Origin: Sinohyriopsis cumingii
Taxonomy: Eukaryota; Mollusca; Bivalvia; Unionida; Unionidae
Length of the DNA stretch: 64,000 bases
Assembly (NCBI GenBank): GCA_028554795.2
Contig: CM068839.1
Coordinates: forward strand, 91,484,182 to 91,548,181
Reading direction: 5' to 3'
Shown in pieces: positions 12,940 through 22,968 of the stretch (the stretch's first letter is position 1; every line of letters starts with the position of its first letter). Below the pieces are notes generated by a model. It ran no database searches, was not told where the DNA came from, and saw only the letters and a list, made by a program, of their open reading frames with translations. Position numbers and translations under genes: made by a program.

Positions 12940-15345
12940 ATTGGGATGACAATTTTTTTAACAGGTCAGTTCTTTAAATCTGAGTGTGGGCCTTTATACA
13001 GTAGTATCGCTGAGTGGTTCATTAACTGTTTCCAATATCTGCAATATGGAATATATACATATATTCTATCTGAATTGGACATATTTTCTGGAAAATTTAC
13101 AACGAAGAAAAATATGCACAAGATTTTAATGCAGATCTAAATTAATGGCTCATTGATGGAACTTAGAGCCGTAATACATGCAGTATATTCGATTTTCGAA
13201 AGGAAACAATACTTTTGTTTTCCGTCATTCATAAATATGGGATATTTATAATTATTATTGGAAAAAATGAAAAGGAGAATAAATGGGTTGCGTCACAAGT
13301 CTAAAATGTACAGTATATATATATGATTTACATGTTTCAAGTGTTAAGTAACATAAAGAATATGGAGTTGTATTTGTCATACTTTTTGGGATATTTTGTA
13401 TTTTTGGGCGTATTTATACGAATCTTCCTCCAAGTGTTTTAAAAGAGGGAATTGATATTCAAGAGTCCAACTAGTCAAATGTGTTTCTATATATATAGTC
13501 CAGAAAACCTTTTTGTGTGTATTAAATACTTCTTCATTTCTCATTTATATGCACGATATCGTGCATATAGCATCTCGAATGTTTTTTATGTGTGTAAGTA
13601 CATGATATCCTGCGTAAAGACTTAGCCTGTGATTGTTAAGTTACATTCGTCGGCAAAACAAAGGATTAATTTGATTGGATCGGTTCTTTTCAACTGTATC
13701 CAATTAGATGGCGAAGTGGATAACTCTCTCTCTCTCTCGTGATTTGACTAACATGACGTCCTTGTAATCTACATAAAATCGATAACATAGTAAAAGAGAG
13801 AAATGTGATACCCAAGTTGAAGTCACGTGGTTTACCCCCTCTCTTTAACCCACCCCCCACCTCGTTACCACTGAAACAATATCCTTGTAATATAGATAAC
13901 ATCGAAAAGCGGTTAAAGATAGAAATATTATACCCAAAATTAAGTCGCAATGTCTTACGTGGGGTAAGAAAGTAATAAGAATTGTGAGTAAAGACAATTA
14001 AATACTAATGACTGGAAATTTGATTCCAAATGGTCCCGTGGAAAAGTAAAAGACGTGAACATTTAATCGGCATTGGATCGTTCTGTTCATTCAGGTCTGA
14101 TATTCAATTGTTTTAGTCACTAAAGGTATTTGGTAAACCGTTACTACGTCCTAAATGAGCGAAAGAAGGGTAGTTGATTGCATGTTTAAGGCGTTGTGTC
14201 TTGCATTATTCTTCATTTAATAGTTATATTACAGTAAACATTTTTAAAGTTATAATTTCAAATATGATTTATAACAAATGAATGAAAAGTTCGAAATATG
14301 GATTTCAGACTATTTAATGTTTTGAATAAAATGTTAACACAAAGATTCAAGTGTCGTCTGAAATATATTCACGCTGAATTTTATGATTATACGTTTGCGC
14401 GTAGGTGCTGGTAAAGATGATCCGATGTTGTTTTTTTTAAAAACATACTCTATGCACGTGCTATTCTGATTTAAAATATGATATTGAATTTAATTCCTTG
14501 TAATTTCCGTTATGAGCAAATACTCTACAATTCTTGATAACACCTATATAGGTCTGTAATATTATCAATTTGTAATAAAATACCCTCAATAGTATTTGAA
14601 GAAAGAATACGCAACACAAATTTGTATTTGTTTTTCTTCCAATTTTAATAAAGTCTATTTGAATAGTGATATGCACACCAATCAGATAACTATGTACTCG
14701 TTGTTTCATAATCTACACAATTATCTATGTTTCCTACAGAAGAAGAACAGTTAGAAAATACATACAATGAACAACTCTTCTCAACGTTAAGTTATTGGGA
14801 GCCAAGGTTTGGTGTCGGACTTATAATCTTTGTGTCGGAGGTTGGAAACCTTCATAAGCCAAGTCGGTTTCATCAATTTGACATTGTGAAAGGCACTTAC
14901 CTTCTATTCCCTTATCATGTAGCTAATATTGAATTAAAGGTATTGTTACAAACCAAGCAAATGTTGTTGTTGTTACTCTAGGGTTTAACGCCATTTTTCA
15001 GCTCAAGATAGGCTATACACGGCGGCCAGTATAACTGGTGAGGAAGAACCCTGGAAAACCCGGGGAAGAACCACCGACCCACGAGAAGCTACTGGCAGGC
15101 TTTCCCACTTACCCACGCTAAAACAAACCAAGCAAACAAGCTTAATGCTCGCGGCTGGAACTGAGCTCGAACCCGGCACATCCCTGAATATAGCTGGAAC
15201 TATCAGAGTCAATGTACCCGATCCATTCCCTCTTGTCCGTCCGTCCGTTACACGGTAACACGCTTTGCTTAAGTTTGGCCTTCAAGCCACTTAAGGAACG
15301 GGAATTGGGAACAGGGAATACATGCATGTCCATGAGTACTTGTTC
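12940..15345. repeat. Copy A of a 2.4-2.6 kb tandem repeat
   Basis: Long colinear similarity to copy B (15400-18061) and copy C (60051-62542). Landmarks in order are the 'GGTCAGTT(C/T)TT' block, the 'GAGTCCAACTAGTCA' block, a TC-rich microsatellite, the 'AAAATCGATAACATAG'-type block and the final 'CGGGAATTGGG' block. Copy A is clearly more diverged than B and C are from each other. It contains a SINE at about 14960-15130. Confidence 0.75.
14960..15130 (-). mobile_element. SINE copy with (AAC)n tail, minus strand
   Basis: On the minus strand the sequence ends with 'GGCGTTAAACCC' and an (AAC)n-type tail, seen on the + strand as GTTGTTGTTG near 14960. The same body ('GATAGGCTATAC', 'CCGACCCACGAGAAG') recurs at 57.5 kb and, inverted, at 37.8 and 63.0 kb. 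Confidence 0.65.
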
Positions 15346-16775
15346 TTTATATTAGTGTATACAAAGAAGAAAGGATCAGAAATCAATGTAATAATGGTCG
15401 GACATAATTGGAACGATCAATGTTTTAAACGGGTCAGTTTTTAATCTGAGGGTGGTCCTTTATGCAACAACACCCTTTGAGTGGCTAATTAAATTATTTC
15501 CAATATTCGCCATATATAACTTGATAAATATGTTTTATTTCAATCGAACCTATTTTCTGGAGAGCAAAAAATCAATAACAAATTACAAAGTAAATAATTC
15601 ACTAAATACTGAAATACTGATGCATAGCTAAATTAACTGCTCATTGATGGAATTTAGAGCCGTAATACAAACAGTATACTCTATTCATAAAGCTAGGATT
15701 TTTAGACGTATGATTGGAAAATTGAAAATGAGAATAAATGGATTGCATCACAATTATAATGTTTTACATGCTTCAAGTGTTAAGTAACATAAAGTATATG
15801 GGATTGTATTTGGGCATTGTTAGGTCGTACTTTTCGGATATTTTGTGAATTTAGAGAACTTTGGGCGTATTTCTGTGAATCTTCTTCCCGGTGTTTTAAA
15901 AGAGAGAACTTGTGTGTGTGTGTGTGTGATTTATATTTTTAACGTAGCATTAAAAATTGTCAGTCATATCGCTACGATGCCTGCATTGTGGCAGTTTATA
16001 GCGATGTATAGGACTGGGCATTGTGCCACATATATGTAGTATGTTGTCCCACAGCCACATTCCTTACACCAGGCCAACCAGTCCTAACACTAACCTCTTA
16101 ATGCTGAGCGCCTAGCGAAGCAGCTGCTAGTACCTTCAGAGGCTGCGTTAGGAGTACGAGGAGCCTAGGGCCGACCATGACCGCGCGGAGCCAGAGTATC
16201 GGTATCTCGATTTGTATGATACTGCAAACACTGATTATGTCTAGAATAGATCACTTTTCGCGTTACGAAGTTGACTAAGTTGACTTCGCAACTTTGCTTG
16301 CGTTACGTGCGGCCTGTATCAGTGCTTCCAATTTACCGGAGAATATAGCTTGACAAACTCATAAGGACGACCTTAGGCGTGAAGCGCGGGGCCCCCTCAA
16401 AAGCGGGGCCTGGGGCGGTCGCCCTACTTGCAACCCCCAAACGCTTTTCAGAACTACCTTTCTTATGGCTTAGGCGGTCAGAGAGAATAGATATTCAGGA
16501 GTCCAACTAGTCAGATTATTTGTTTATATAGCCCAGAAAACCTTTTTTTCAGTTCTTATTTGTGATATATCGTACGTATTAAATGCACATATCAGCTTCC
16601 TTTTCATATATACACGATATCATACATATAACAACTCAGATAGTTATTATGTGCATATCTACAGGATATCGTGTGTATAGACTTAGCCGGTAACAGTTCA
16701 ATTACATTCATCGACAAACTTACGATTAATTTGACGGGATAACTTATTTTCAACTGCATCCAATCAGACGTCCGA

Positions 16776-16798
16776 GTCTCTCTCTCTCTCTCTCTCTG
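16776..16798. repeat. (TC)n microsatellite
   Basis: A short TC run inside copy B; copies A and C carry the corresponding runs. Confidence 0.9.
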
Positions 16799-17682
16799 TT
16801 TTGACTAACACGACGTCTTTGTTATAACCATAAAATCGATCTCAGGGTAAATGAGAAAAATGTGATATCCAGGTTGAAGCCACGGTGTCTGCCTCTCTCT
16901 CTCCGGTTACCAGACATACACAACGTCCATGTAATGTAGATAAAATCGAAAAGCGGTTAAAGAGAAGTATTATATCAAGTGTCTAACCATGAGGTAAAAA
17001 CGTGATAAGCACTGTGACTAAAGACAATCAAATACTAAGCCTGGAAATTGGATTCAAGTGGGCCTGTCGAACAGTAATAGACCTGAACATCGAATGGACT
17101 TCGTATCTTTCTGCTTGGACAGGTCTGATATTCAATTGTGTTTATGTCAAGAAAGCGTTTTGGTAATATTTGACGACGTCCTAAATAAGGGGAATACCAG
17201 TAGTTGATTAAATGTTTATTGTTCTTCATTTAGTAAATAAAAAAGTAAATATTTTCAAAGTTAAAATTACAAATATTATTAAGAACAAAGTGAATGAAAA
17301 GTTTGAAACATGGATTTTAGACTAATTATGTTTTTGGATAGAATGTTAACACAACGAATGATGTGATCACACAATTTCATGTAGGTTCTAGTGAAGAGTA
17401 TCACTTTTACCTTTACAGTACGTTTTGTACTCATGTGATACTGATTTCAGTTACGACATTAAATTTAAATCCTTGTAATATCAGATCTAAGCAAATACTC
17501 TAAAATTCCTGATGAAATTCAATAGCTCCTATATGGGTCTGTAAAGATTGTCTCTTTGGATAGTGGTATACACAACCATCATATGGCTATGTAGTCTTTG
17601 TTTCATGATCTACATAAATATGCATATCTCTACTTCCTATAGATAAAGAACAGCATATCTTCTCACTTAAAGGTATTTGGAG

Positions 17683-17755
17683 ACGAGGTAGCTCAGTTGG
17701 TAGAGCGCCTGACTCATAATCTATGTGTTGGGGTTTCGATACCCATAAAAGCAGT
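17683..17755 (+). repeat. tRNA-like sequence (SINE head), plus strand
   Basis: It has an A-box-like 'TAGCTCAGTTGGTAGAGC', a CAT triplet in the anticodon-loop position and a B-box-like 'GGGTTTCGATACCC'. Copy C repeats it at about 62161-62233. It lies within repeat DNA, so a tRNA-derived repeat is more likely than a working tRNA gene. Confidence 0.5.
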
Positions 17756-17875
17756 GTCGGCTTTATCAATGTATCATTTTGATAATAAAAAGACACACCT
17801 TCCATTTCCTTATCAATGGCGAATATTGACTTGAACTATTGTTTTAAATCAAGCAAACAAGTTTAAAATTCTGGA

Positions 17876-17950
17876 CTGGATCTGGACTCGAACCCGCGAC
17901 CTCCCTGAATATAGTTTATGGCTCTAACCACTTGAGCTATCCATGTCAGT
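17876..17950 (-). repeat. tRNA-like sequence (SINE head), minus strand
   Basis: Read on the minus strand it has 'TAGCTCAAGTGGTTAGAGCC' followed by 'CGCGGGTTCGAGTCC', i.e. A and B boxes at tRNA spacing. Copy C repeats it at about 62360-62430. Confidence 0.5.
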
Positions 17951-18488
17951 GTACCTGATATGTTCCCCCTTGCCCACCCGTCCGTCAGTCGGTAACACAC
18001 TTTGTATAAGTTTCACCTTTGAGGCACGGGAATTGGGGATAGGGAAGACATACATGATCCATTAAAGGTCACCGGCCATCCTCCAACATTTTCCTATTTA
18101 TATCAGATTTTCATTACATGATTAAAAATAGTTATACTCGCACAAAAATAAATAAAAAATTATCATGGGTAAAGAAGAAATAATAATTTAATTACTCGAA
18201 ATATAAGTATACAACGCTGTTACTTCCCCTTAGTTACGATTTCCCACCTATAGAGGACGCAACCGGAAATGACGTACATTTATCCCTACAAGACGAAGTA
18301 CATGCTTCTTGTTGTTGAAAAATAAAACACTATAAACTACGGATAGGGAATATTTTAGATGAAATTAATGAAAACTACTTTACTGTGCAGCCTTATATTG
18401 GTATGCGTGCAAGACGCACTAGATTGTGTCGCTTTCAAAACTGTTCCATGTTTCAATTTATTACGAAAATTCCTGTTAATACAGGTAA

Positions 18489-18493
18489 AAAGA
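18489..18493. other. Left target-site duplication AAAGA
   Basis: AAAGA directly precedes the left terminal repeat and is found again directly after the right one (35541-35545). Five to six bp is the expected size for this class. Confidence 0.8.
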
Positions 18494-18745
18494 AGCAGCA
18501 GAGAGGGTGAACAGACCATAGAATTCCGACAAAACAAATAAAACAAACAAATAAATCATCTCGTAGAAAGGTCAAGATTTTACAAATGAACTTTTCCTTG
18601 AGATGTTTTATTTCTGTAATGGACGATTGTACTAATAAAACCTCAGTTCGAAATAGTATCTGAAAAAATAAAGTAATCTACGTGTTTATTTATTTCTTGT
18701 TTATTTTTTTGACGACCAACGTTGGTAGGTACCCTCTCTGCTGCT
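18494..18745. repeat. Left terminal inverted repeat of the Polinton
   Basis: 252 bp, inverted relative to 35289-35540 with one mismatch at 18676. Its outer tip AGCAGCAGAGAGGGT recurs as an exact inverted copy at its inner edge (18731-18745), so each terminal repeat is itself bounded by a 15-bp inverted repeat. Confidence 0.95.
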
Positions 18746-18751
18746 ATTAAT

Positions 18752-19117
18752 TTACCACCATACCAAGTTTGATGAATATTTTTCAACTCGTTCTCGCTGT
18801 CGTTTTTCCTCATCTGTTTCATCTTCATCTGAATCTTCGGAATTTGTTCTATGTTTCAAGTAATATTCAAGTTCTGATGGTGGTTTTTCTATTTTTGGAT
18901 TTATGTTCTTTCTGTGTTTATAATATATCATCAAACTTCTGTATCGATCTCCACCGCAATTTTTACAAATCTGATATAATCCTCTAACGCCGTTGTTACA
19001 TCCAACACAACCTCGTGGACCAGCATGAGGATTTTTCTTTATAAGATAATTATGTTTCTTGCAATATTCTCCACGGCATTTTTTATTACAATTGTTAGTG
19101 GTTCCTTGATGTAACGT
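18752..19117 (-). pseudogene. Zinc-cluster protein, second copy, start lost
   Basis: An open frame of 121 codons has no ATG at its 5' end: a TGA lies just upstream, and the nearest upstream ATG (19119-19121) is in another frame. It holds a Cys/His cluster ('CNKKCRGEYCKKH') and two CxxC pairs ('CVGC' and 'CKNCGG'), then an acidic and basic tail. Cysteine spacing and the 'GVRG' and 'CGG' motifs match the 99-residue protein at 24835-25134, so the two are paralogues. The last codons coincide with a 28-bp copy of part of the packaging ATPase gene (19300-19327) read in a different frame, suggesting a recombination joint. The stop lies 6 bp from the terminal repeat. It may be a broken gene or one using an unusual start. 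Confidence 0.65.
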
Positions 19118-19170
19118 TCATTATATTAATGATATCTGTTTAATTCAATTTAATTTTATCATCACCCCTG

Positions 19171-19836
19171 TTACCCAAATATTTTATCAATACCCACACG
19201 ATATCTTGTTCTTGGATCATGTAAATTTATTGTTATAAATCCATGCGGGGTAGCTTGCGCTCGTGAGAAGAAATTTTTGAATTTAATTATATCCATGTCA
19301 CCACCACACCAAGTTTGATGAATATTTCGCAACGTGTGTGTGTCTACGCCATTAAACACAACTAAAATGTTGCAGTTGTCTCTGATCACCTTCGGAATTT
19401 GTGTATATCGTTGAGTAACATAGATCACGTCTGTATTTTTGTGTCTACCTCGGGAAAATATTCTGGCTGGATTTGATTGTTTATCTAGCATCACATCGTC
19501 GTATACAACTAAATTATTAATAAATCCGTCTATGGAATCTACGGATGGTGCTTCATCAATATCGGTTATAAACTCTATAACATCATTATCTTCATCCAGT
19601 AATCGCGCGTTTTCGTTAAAATCTTTTAATACTTCATAACATCGTTGATCATCAACGGATGGTGCTACTAAATATAATTTATCCCATTTCAACCATCTCA
19701 TTATCAGATTAAGTAATAATTGCGTCTTACCCGATCCAGATGGTCCTATGATAATCATTCTGATGGAGTTCGGTAGCGCAGGATGATGCTTAACTGGCTC
19801 TCGCTGCCGAGTTGCTGAGAAATCAATTATATCCAT
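19171..19836 (-). CDS. Packaging ATPase (FtsK/HerA, A32 type)
   Basis: 221 residues. Walker A 'GPSGSGKT' is at residues 31-38 and Walker B 'NLVVYDD' at about 108-114, followed by a 'YVTQRYTQIPK' segment typical of viral DNA-packaging ATPases of the A32/FtsK group. The protein is expected to pump the genome into the capsid. Its length is usual for Polintons. It is divergent from the PLA2 gene with a 12-bp gap; an AT-rich TATA-like stretch (TTATAATATAT) lies immediately before the start codon on this strand. No breaks were seen. Confidence 0.93.
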   Translation of the reverse strand: MDIIDFSATRQREPVKHHPALPNSIRMIIIGPSGSGKTQLLLNLIMRWLKWDKLYLVAPSVDDQRCYEVLKDFNENARLLDEDNDVIEFITDIDEAPSVDSIDGFINNLVVYDDVMLDKQSNPARIFSRGRHKNTDVIYVTQRYTQIPKVIRDNCNILVVFNGVDTHTLRNIHQTWCGGDMDIIKFKNFFSRAQATPHGFITINLHDPRTRYRVGIDKIFG

Positions 19837-19848
19837 ATATATTATAAC
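19837..19848. promoter_or_regulatory. Very short divergent promoter-like spacer
   Basis: Only 12 bp separate the start codons of the ATPase and the PLA2 gene. The spacer is almost pure A/T and contains a TATA-like motif readable on both strands. Similar motifs touch the start codons of most genes in this element. A promoter role is inferred. Confidence 0.4.
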
Positions 19849-20349
19849 ATGAATTTATATTGTTTACGCTGTAGAGTTAAAACTCCAACTACTGATTTAG
19901 CCACGGTTACAACAAAAAATAAAAAAATAGCGTACGGTGGAAAATGTTCTATATGCGGTAGAAAGAAATTTTCGTTTTTACCTAATAAGCGCGGTGGTGA
20001 TATTGCTAATTTGATGTCAAAGTTTCCAGGTGCTCCATGGGCTAAATATAGTGGAGAAAAACATCTACCAGGATATAATTATTGCGGTCCTGATACCAGA
20101 CTTGATATCAGGCTCGATGATCAAGATCAACCAAAACCAGGCGAGGAACCAATAAATGCTATTGATCGAGCTTGTCATGCTCATGATGTAGCTTATAAAA
20201 GTCAAAATCTACAAGATAGGCATATTGCAGATGTAAAATTAATTCATTCATTAAATTCTATAAAAAATAAAAATATTAGAGAATCATTAGCTAATTGGTT
20301 AGTAAGATCCTCGATGAAAGGTAAATTAGCGATTGGGGCTGGTAATTAA
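19849..20349 (+). CDS. Zinc-ribbon plus phospholipase A2 domain protein
   Basis: 166 residues. An N-terminal zinc ribbon has cysteines at 5, 8, 33 and 36. A PLA2 domain resembling that of parvovirus capsid proteins follows: a calcium-loop-like 'YNYCGP' at 76-81 and the catalytic 'HDVAY' at 112-116. PLA2 domains in small DNA viruses help virions leave endosomes; the same role is an inference here. The reader may note two modules in one protein. It ends with TAA 2 bp before the integrase start, so the two are probably expressed together. Confidence 0.88.
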   Translation: MNLYCLRCRVKTPTTDLATVTTKNKKIAYGGKCSICGRKKFSFLPNKRGGDIANLMSKFPGAPWAKYSGEKHLPGYNYCGPDTRLDIRLDDQDQPKPGEEPINAIDRACHAHDVAYKSQNLQDRHIADVKLIHSLNSIKNKNIRESLANWLVRSSMKGKLAIGAGN

Positions 20350-20351
20350 TA

Positions 20352-21353
20352 ATGGAATCAATTTATTATTCACCGAGAGGATACTGGAGAGGCAAAGCAG
20401 CAATTGGTAAACTCGCTGATGCAGCGGCGGTTAAACATTCTACTGCTAGCGCGTGGTTGTCCAGGCAGGCAATATGGCAAATTTATCTACCACGTCCTAA
20501 ACAAATTCAGTACGCGTATTTCGATGTTAGTGTTCCTAATGAAGTTCATCAAGCTGATATTCTGTTTTTACCGCATGATACTGTGCGTGGAAAAACGTAC
20601 AAGTACGCGCTAACCGTAGTTGATGTTGCAAATAGATATAAAGAAGCAGAGCCGCTATCAGCGAAAACATCATCTGAAGTAGCCGATGCGTTTGAACGAA
20701 TTTATCAACGAGGACTCGGACCACAAGGTGGTGGACCACAAAGTGGTCTACGATGGCCGCAGCTACTACAGGTTGATCCTGGTAAGGAATTTCTTGGTCC
20801 AGTATCATCGCTGATGAAACAACATGATACCAAAATACGACGAGGTCATACTGCAATTCACCGTGATCAAGCAATTGTTGAGCGATTTAATCGAACACTT
20901 GCTGAACGGTTATTTGGATATCAATACGCGAGGGAATTTATTCAGGATAAAAGATCTCGCGAATGGGTGGCAAGATTACCAGGCGTGATAGCTGCATTAA
21001 ATAATGAGATCACACGAACAACCAACATGAAACCCATTAGCGCGGTCACAAAAAAAAATATACCAACACAACGGAAAGATGCTGGAAAACAAAAAATATT
21101 AGGTGATGTCACAGTCAGATATTTATATGAGCCTGGTGAACTTGAAGGTGGTAGCGCGAGAGCGACTGATCCTATTTGGAGTGTTACCACACACAAAATA
21201 TCTACCGTGACAAGATCCACTGGAAGAAACGTAGGCGTTTCCAGACCTGCAATCTACAGATTAGATTCGGCCGCTCCTCAACGTGGATTTACACGTGAAC
21301 AACTACAAATAATTCCCGCGGATACACAACTACCACCGCGATCACTCCGGTGA
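20352..21353 (+). CDS. Retroviral-type integrase (rve, DDE)
   Basis: 333 residues. A helix-turn-helix-like N-terminus (about 15-45) precedes the catalytic core with D69 ('HQAD'), D142 ('QVDPGKEF') and E177 ('VERFN'), the last 35 positions after the second Asp as in DD35E integrases. The C-terminal part around 'ATDPIWSV' resembles the beta-barrel tail of Polinton integrases. It inserts element DNA into the host genome and makes the 5-6 bp duplication. All catalytic residues are present. It is convergent with the polymerase-helicase gene, 10 bp apart. A decayed homologue lies at 45.2-46.0 kb. Confidence 0.95.
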   Translation: MESIYYSPRGYWRGKAAIGKLADAAAVKHSTASAWLSRQAIWQIYLPRPKQIQYAYFDVSVPNEVHQADILFLPHDTVRGKTYKYALTVVDVANRYKEAEPLSAKTSSEVADAFERIYQRGLGPQGGGPQSGLRWPQLLQVDPGKEFLGPVSSLMKQHDTKIRRGHTAIHRDQAIVERFNRTLAERLFGYQYAREFIQDKRSREWVARLPGVIAALNNEITRTTNMKPISAVTKKNIPTQRKDAGKQKILGDVTVRYLYEPGELEGGSARATDPIWSVTTHKISTVTRSTGRNVGVSRPAIYRLDSAAPQRGFTREQLQIIPADTQLPPRSLR

Positions 21354-21363
21354 TTTCGATCAC

Positions 21364-22968
21364 TTAACTAGCGCCTCTACGTCGATTACACTCAAGACAG
21401 GTTAACATGGTATTTTCTCGTGTATGACCGCGACTATTATCTTTTCTATCTACGGTAAATTGTCTTGAATCATTACTCGAATATCGCCATAACATCAGAC
21501 AATTACAACTGGTGCAATGATTGTTCTGCTGCTGTTTTAACTCAATAATAAATTCAACATCAAGATCAAAGTCGCGTTTATTTTTTTTGTCAGAATGTTT
21601 GTATCCGATTAATTTTTTTCTTATTATATCATCATCGATGATGTTAAATCTATCAACGATTTCAGGAATTATAATTCTACGTAATTGAGATATATTTCTG
21701 ACCCTCGATACCGCCAAATAAACTAAATTTGACCACTCGATGCGATCGTCTACAATCCAGACTCGTGTATCAGAAATAGTTAATCCCTGAGACGAGTGGA
21801 TTGTCATAGCGTATCCCAACACCCATGGAGATTTGTCAGCGCGTAATGCATCTTCGACTACACTGATATCAACGGCGACAATATCATTTAATACGAGATT
21901 CTGTTTCCTTGACTCTGTCAAGGGTCCTGGAATATCAACATTAATATTCTGTTTTCGTGTATCTGATGGTCTATAACACAACGGAACGGGTAATTCTGAA
22001 TATTGTTCTTTATGTAGTTGAAATAACTGTTGTTGTAAAGCGTCTCTGATTATTTTTCTACTTGCTACGATCAAATCGTTGGGTCTCCATGAGTTCAAAA
22101 AATCACTCATTGATGTCTCTGAGATCACTCCACGTATTATTTCACACTGAATTTTGTTTGATTGTAATCTGATTAATTTTTTAAACTCCTTCAAATTTGC
22201 ATCAAGAGCTCTATGATCATCATCTATTTCTTCGTAATAATCAACGAAATTTTTTAACCAATCATGTGGAGATGGTCCAAAAAAGGGCGGCGGTTGACCA
22301 TGATCGCCACACATTATTATGGCGGTATTTTTCGTCAACAACCAATCAAGAAACATTTTTAATGTATCCAATGAGACCGTACATATCTCATCCCAAATAA
22401 TTATTTTAGGTATATATTTTTCTCCCATCCGTTCAGGAGTCCATGTATCTCCGCGCCATCGGAAGAAACTATGATACGTGCACGATTGTACTTGCCGCTG
22501 TTTCATCTCACGTGCAAGTCTATGTGTGGGTGTCAGCACGATTATATCTGAATTTCTAAAAACATTAATCGTTCGAGTTGTTTTGCCGCATCCACCAGGT
22601 CCATTGAGATATACTGTCTTATATCTGGTTATTGGATCACTCAACGATGGTGCTTTTGACATTTCTGATATTTTATTACCCTCACGATAAAAATCTCTCA
22701 TTGGAACATCTGCTGATTCTACATAATTGTGTAATAGTTCCTTTTTTATTCTCCACGAACCCCATCGTTCATCATTACTTGTAAATTTCATAACAGGTTC
22801 TAAATATTTACTTGAAATATAAAATGAGTCCGTTGCGACTCTGACTGCGGTCTCAGGAAATCTATTTACAAACGTATTTTTCGCTGTTGTGTCAGCGATT
22901 ATAAAATCGTACTCGGCATCATCTAGAATTAATCGTGCGTGATAATCTTTTATAATCATATGCACCAC
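21364..22968 (-). CDS. DNA polymerase B C-terminal part, SF1 helicase and HNH domain
   Basis: 534 residues in this frame. Residues 1-80 are the end of a family B polymerase: motif C 'VRVATDSFYI' (43-51) and 'WGSWRIKKE' (69-77). An SF1 helicase follows: Walker A 'GPGGCGKTT' (123-131), 'TPTHR' (146-150), Walker B 'IIIWDEI' (189-195), 'GDHGQPPPF' (221-229), 'AMTIHSSQGLTI' (387-398) and 'YLAVSRVRN' (417-425). The C-terminus is a zinc-bound HNH-type domain with Cys485/488, 'DRKDNSRGH' (507-515), Asn519 and Cys524/527. The first two Met codons are probably not real starts, because the polymerase reading continues from the upstream frame (22919-24718) after a +1 shift. The HNH could be a nuclease or only a DNA-binding module. 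Confidence 0.88.
   Translation of the reverse strand: MVHMIIKDYHARLILDDAEYDFIIADTTAKNTFVNRFPETAVRVATDSFYISSKYLEPVMKFTSNDERWGSWRIKKELLHNYVESADVPMRDFYREGNKISEMSKAPSLSDPITRYKTVYLNGPGGCGKTTRTINVFRNSDIIVLTPTHRLAREMKQRQVQSCTYHSFFRWRGDTWTPERMGEKYIPKIIIWDEICTVSLDTLKMFLDWLLTKNTAIIMCGDHGQPPPFFGPSPHDWLKNFVDYYEEIDDDHRALDANLKEFKKLIRLQSNKIQCEIIRGVISETSMSDFLNSWRPNDLIVASRKIIRDALQQQLFQLHKEQYSELPVPLCYRPSDTRKQNINVDIPGPLTESRKQNLVLNDIVAVDISVVEDALRADKSPWVLGYAMTIHSSQGLTISDTRVWIVDDRIEWSNLVYLAVSRVRNISQLRRIIIPEIVDRFNIIDDDIIRKKLIGYKHSDKKNKRDFDLDVEFIIELKQQQNNHCTSCNCLMLWRYSSNDSRQFTVDRKDNSRGHTRENTMLTCLECNRRRGAS

Larger units (their letters stand above)
15400..18061. repeat. Copy B of the 2.4-2.6 kb repeat, interrupted on its right by the TTAA element
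   Basis: It is colinear with copy A and very similar to copy C. Relative to A it carries an extra block at about 15905-16484 with a GT microsatellite and a segment starting 'ACACCAGGCCAACC', which C also has. Its continuation after 18065 is found only beyond 37413, whereas copy C runs straight through. Confidence 0.8.

Noticed and set aside
17683..17755. Functional tRNA gene
   Set aside because: It lies in a repeated segment with an identical partner in copy C and weak arm pairing; a tRNA-derived repeat is more likely.
18359..18541. 60-residue frame starting with a signal-peptide-like segment
   Set aside because: It runs across the Polinton insertion point and has no recognisable domain; low complexity hydrophobic starts occur by chance.
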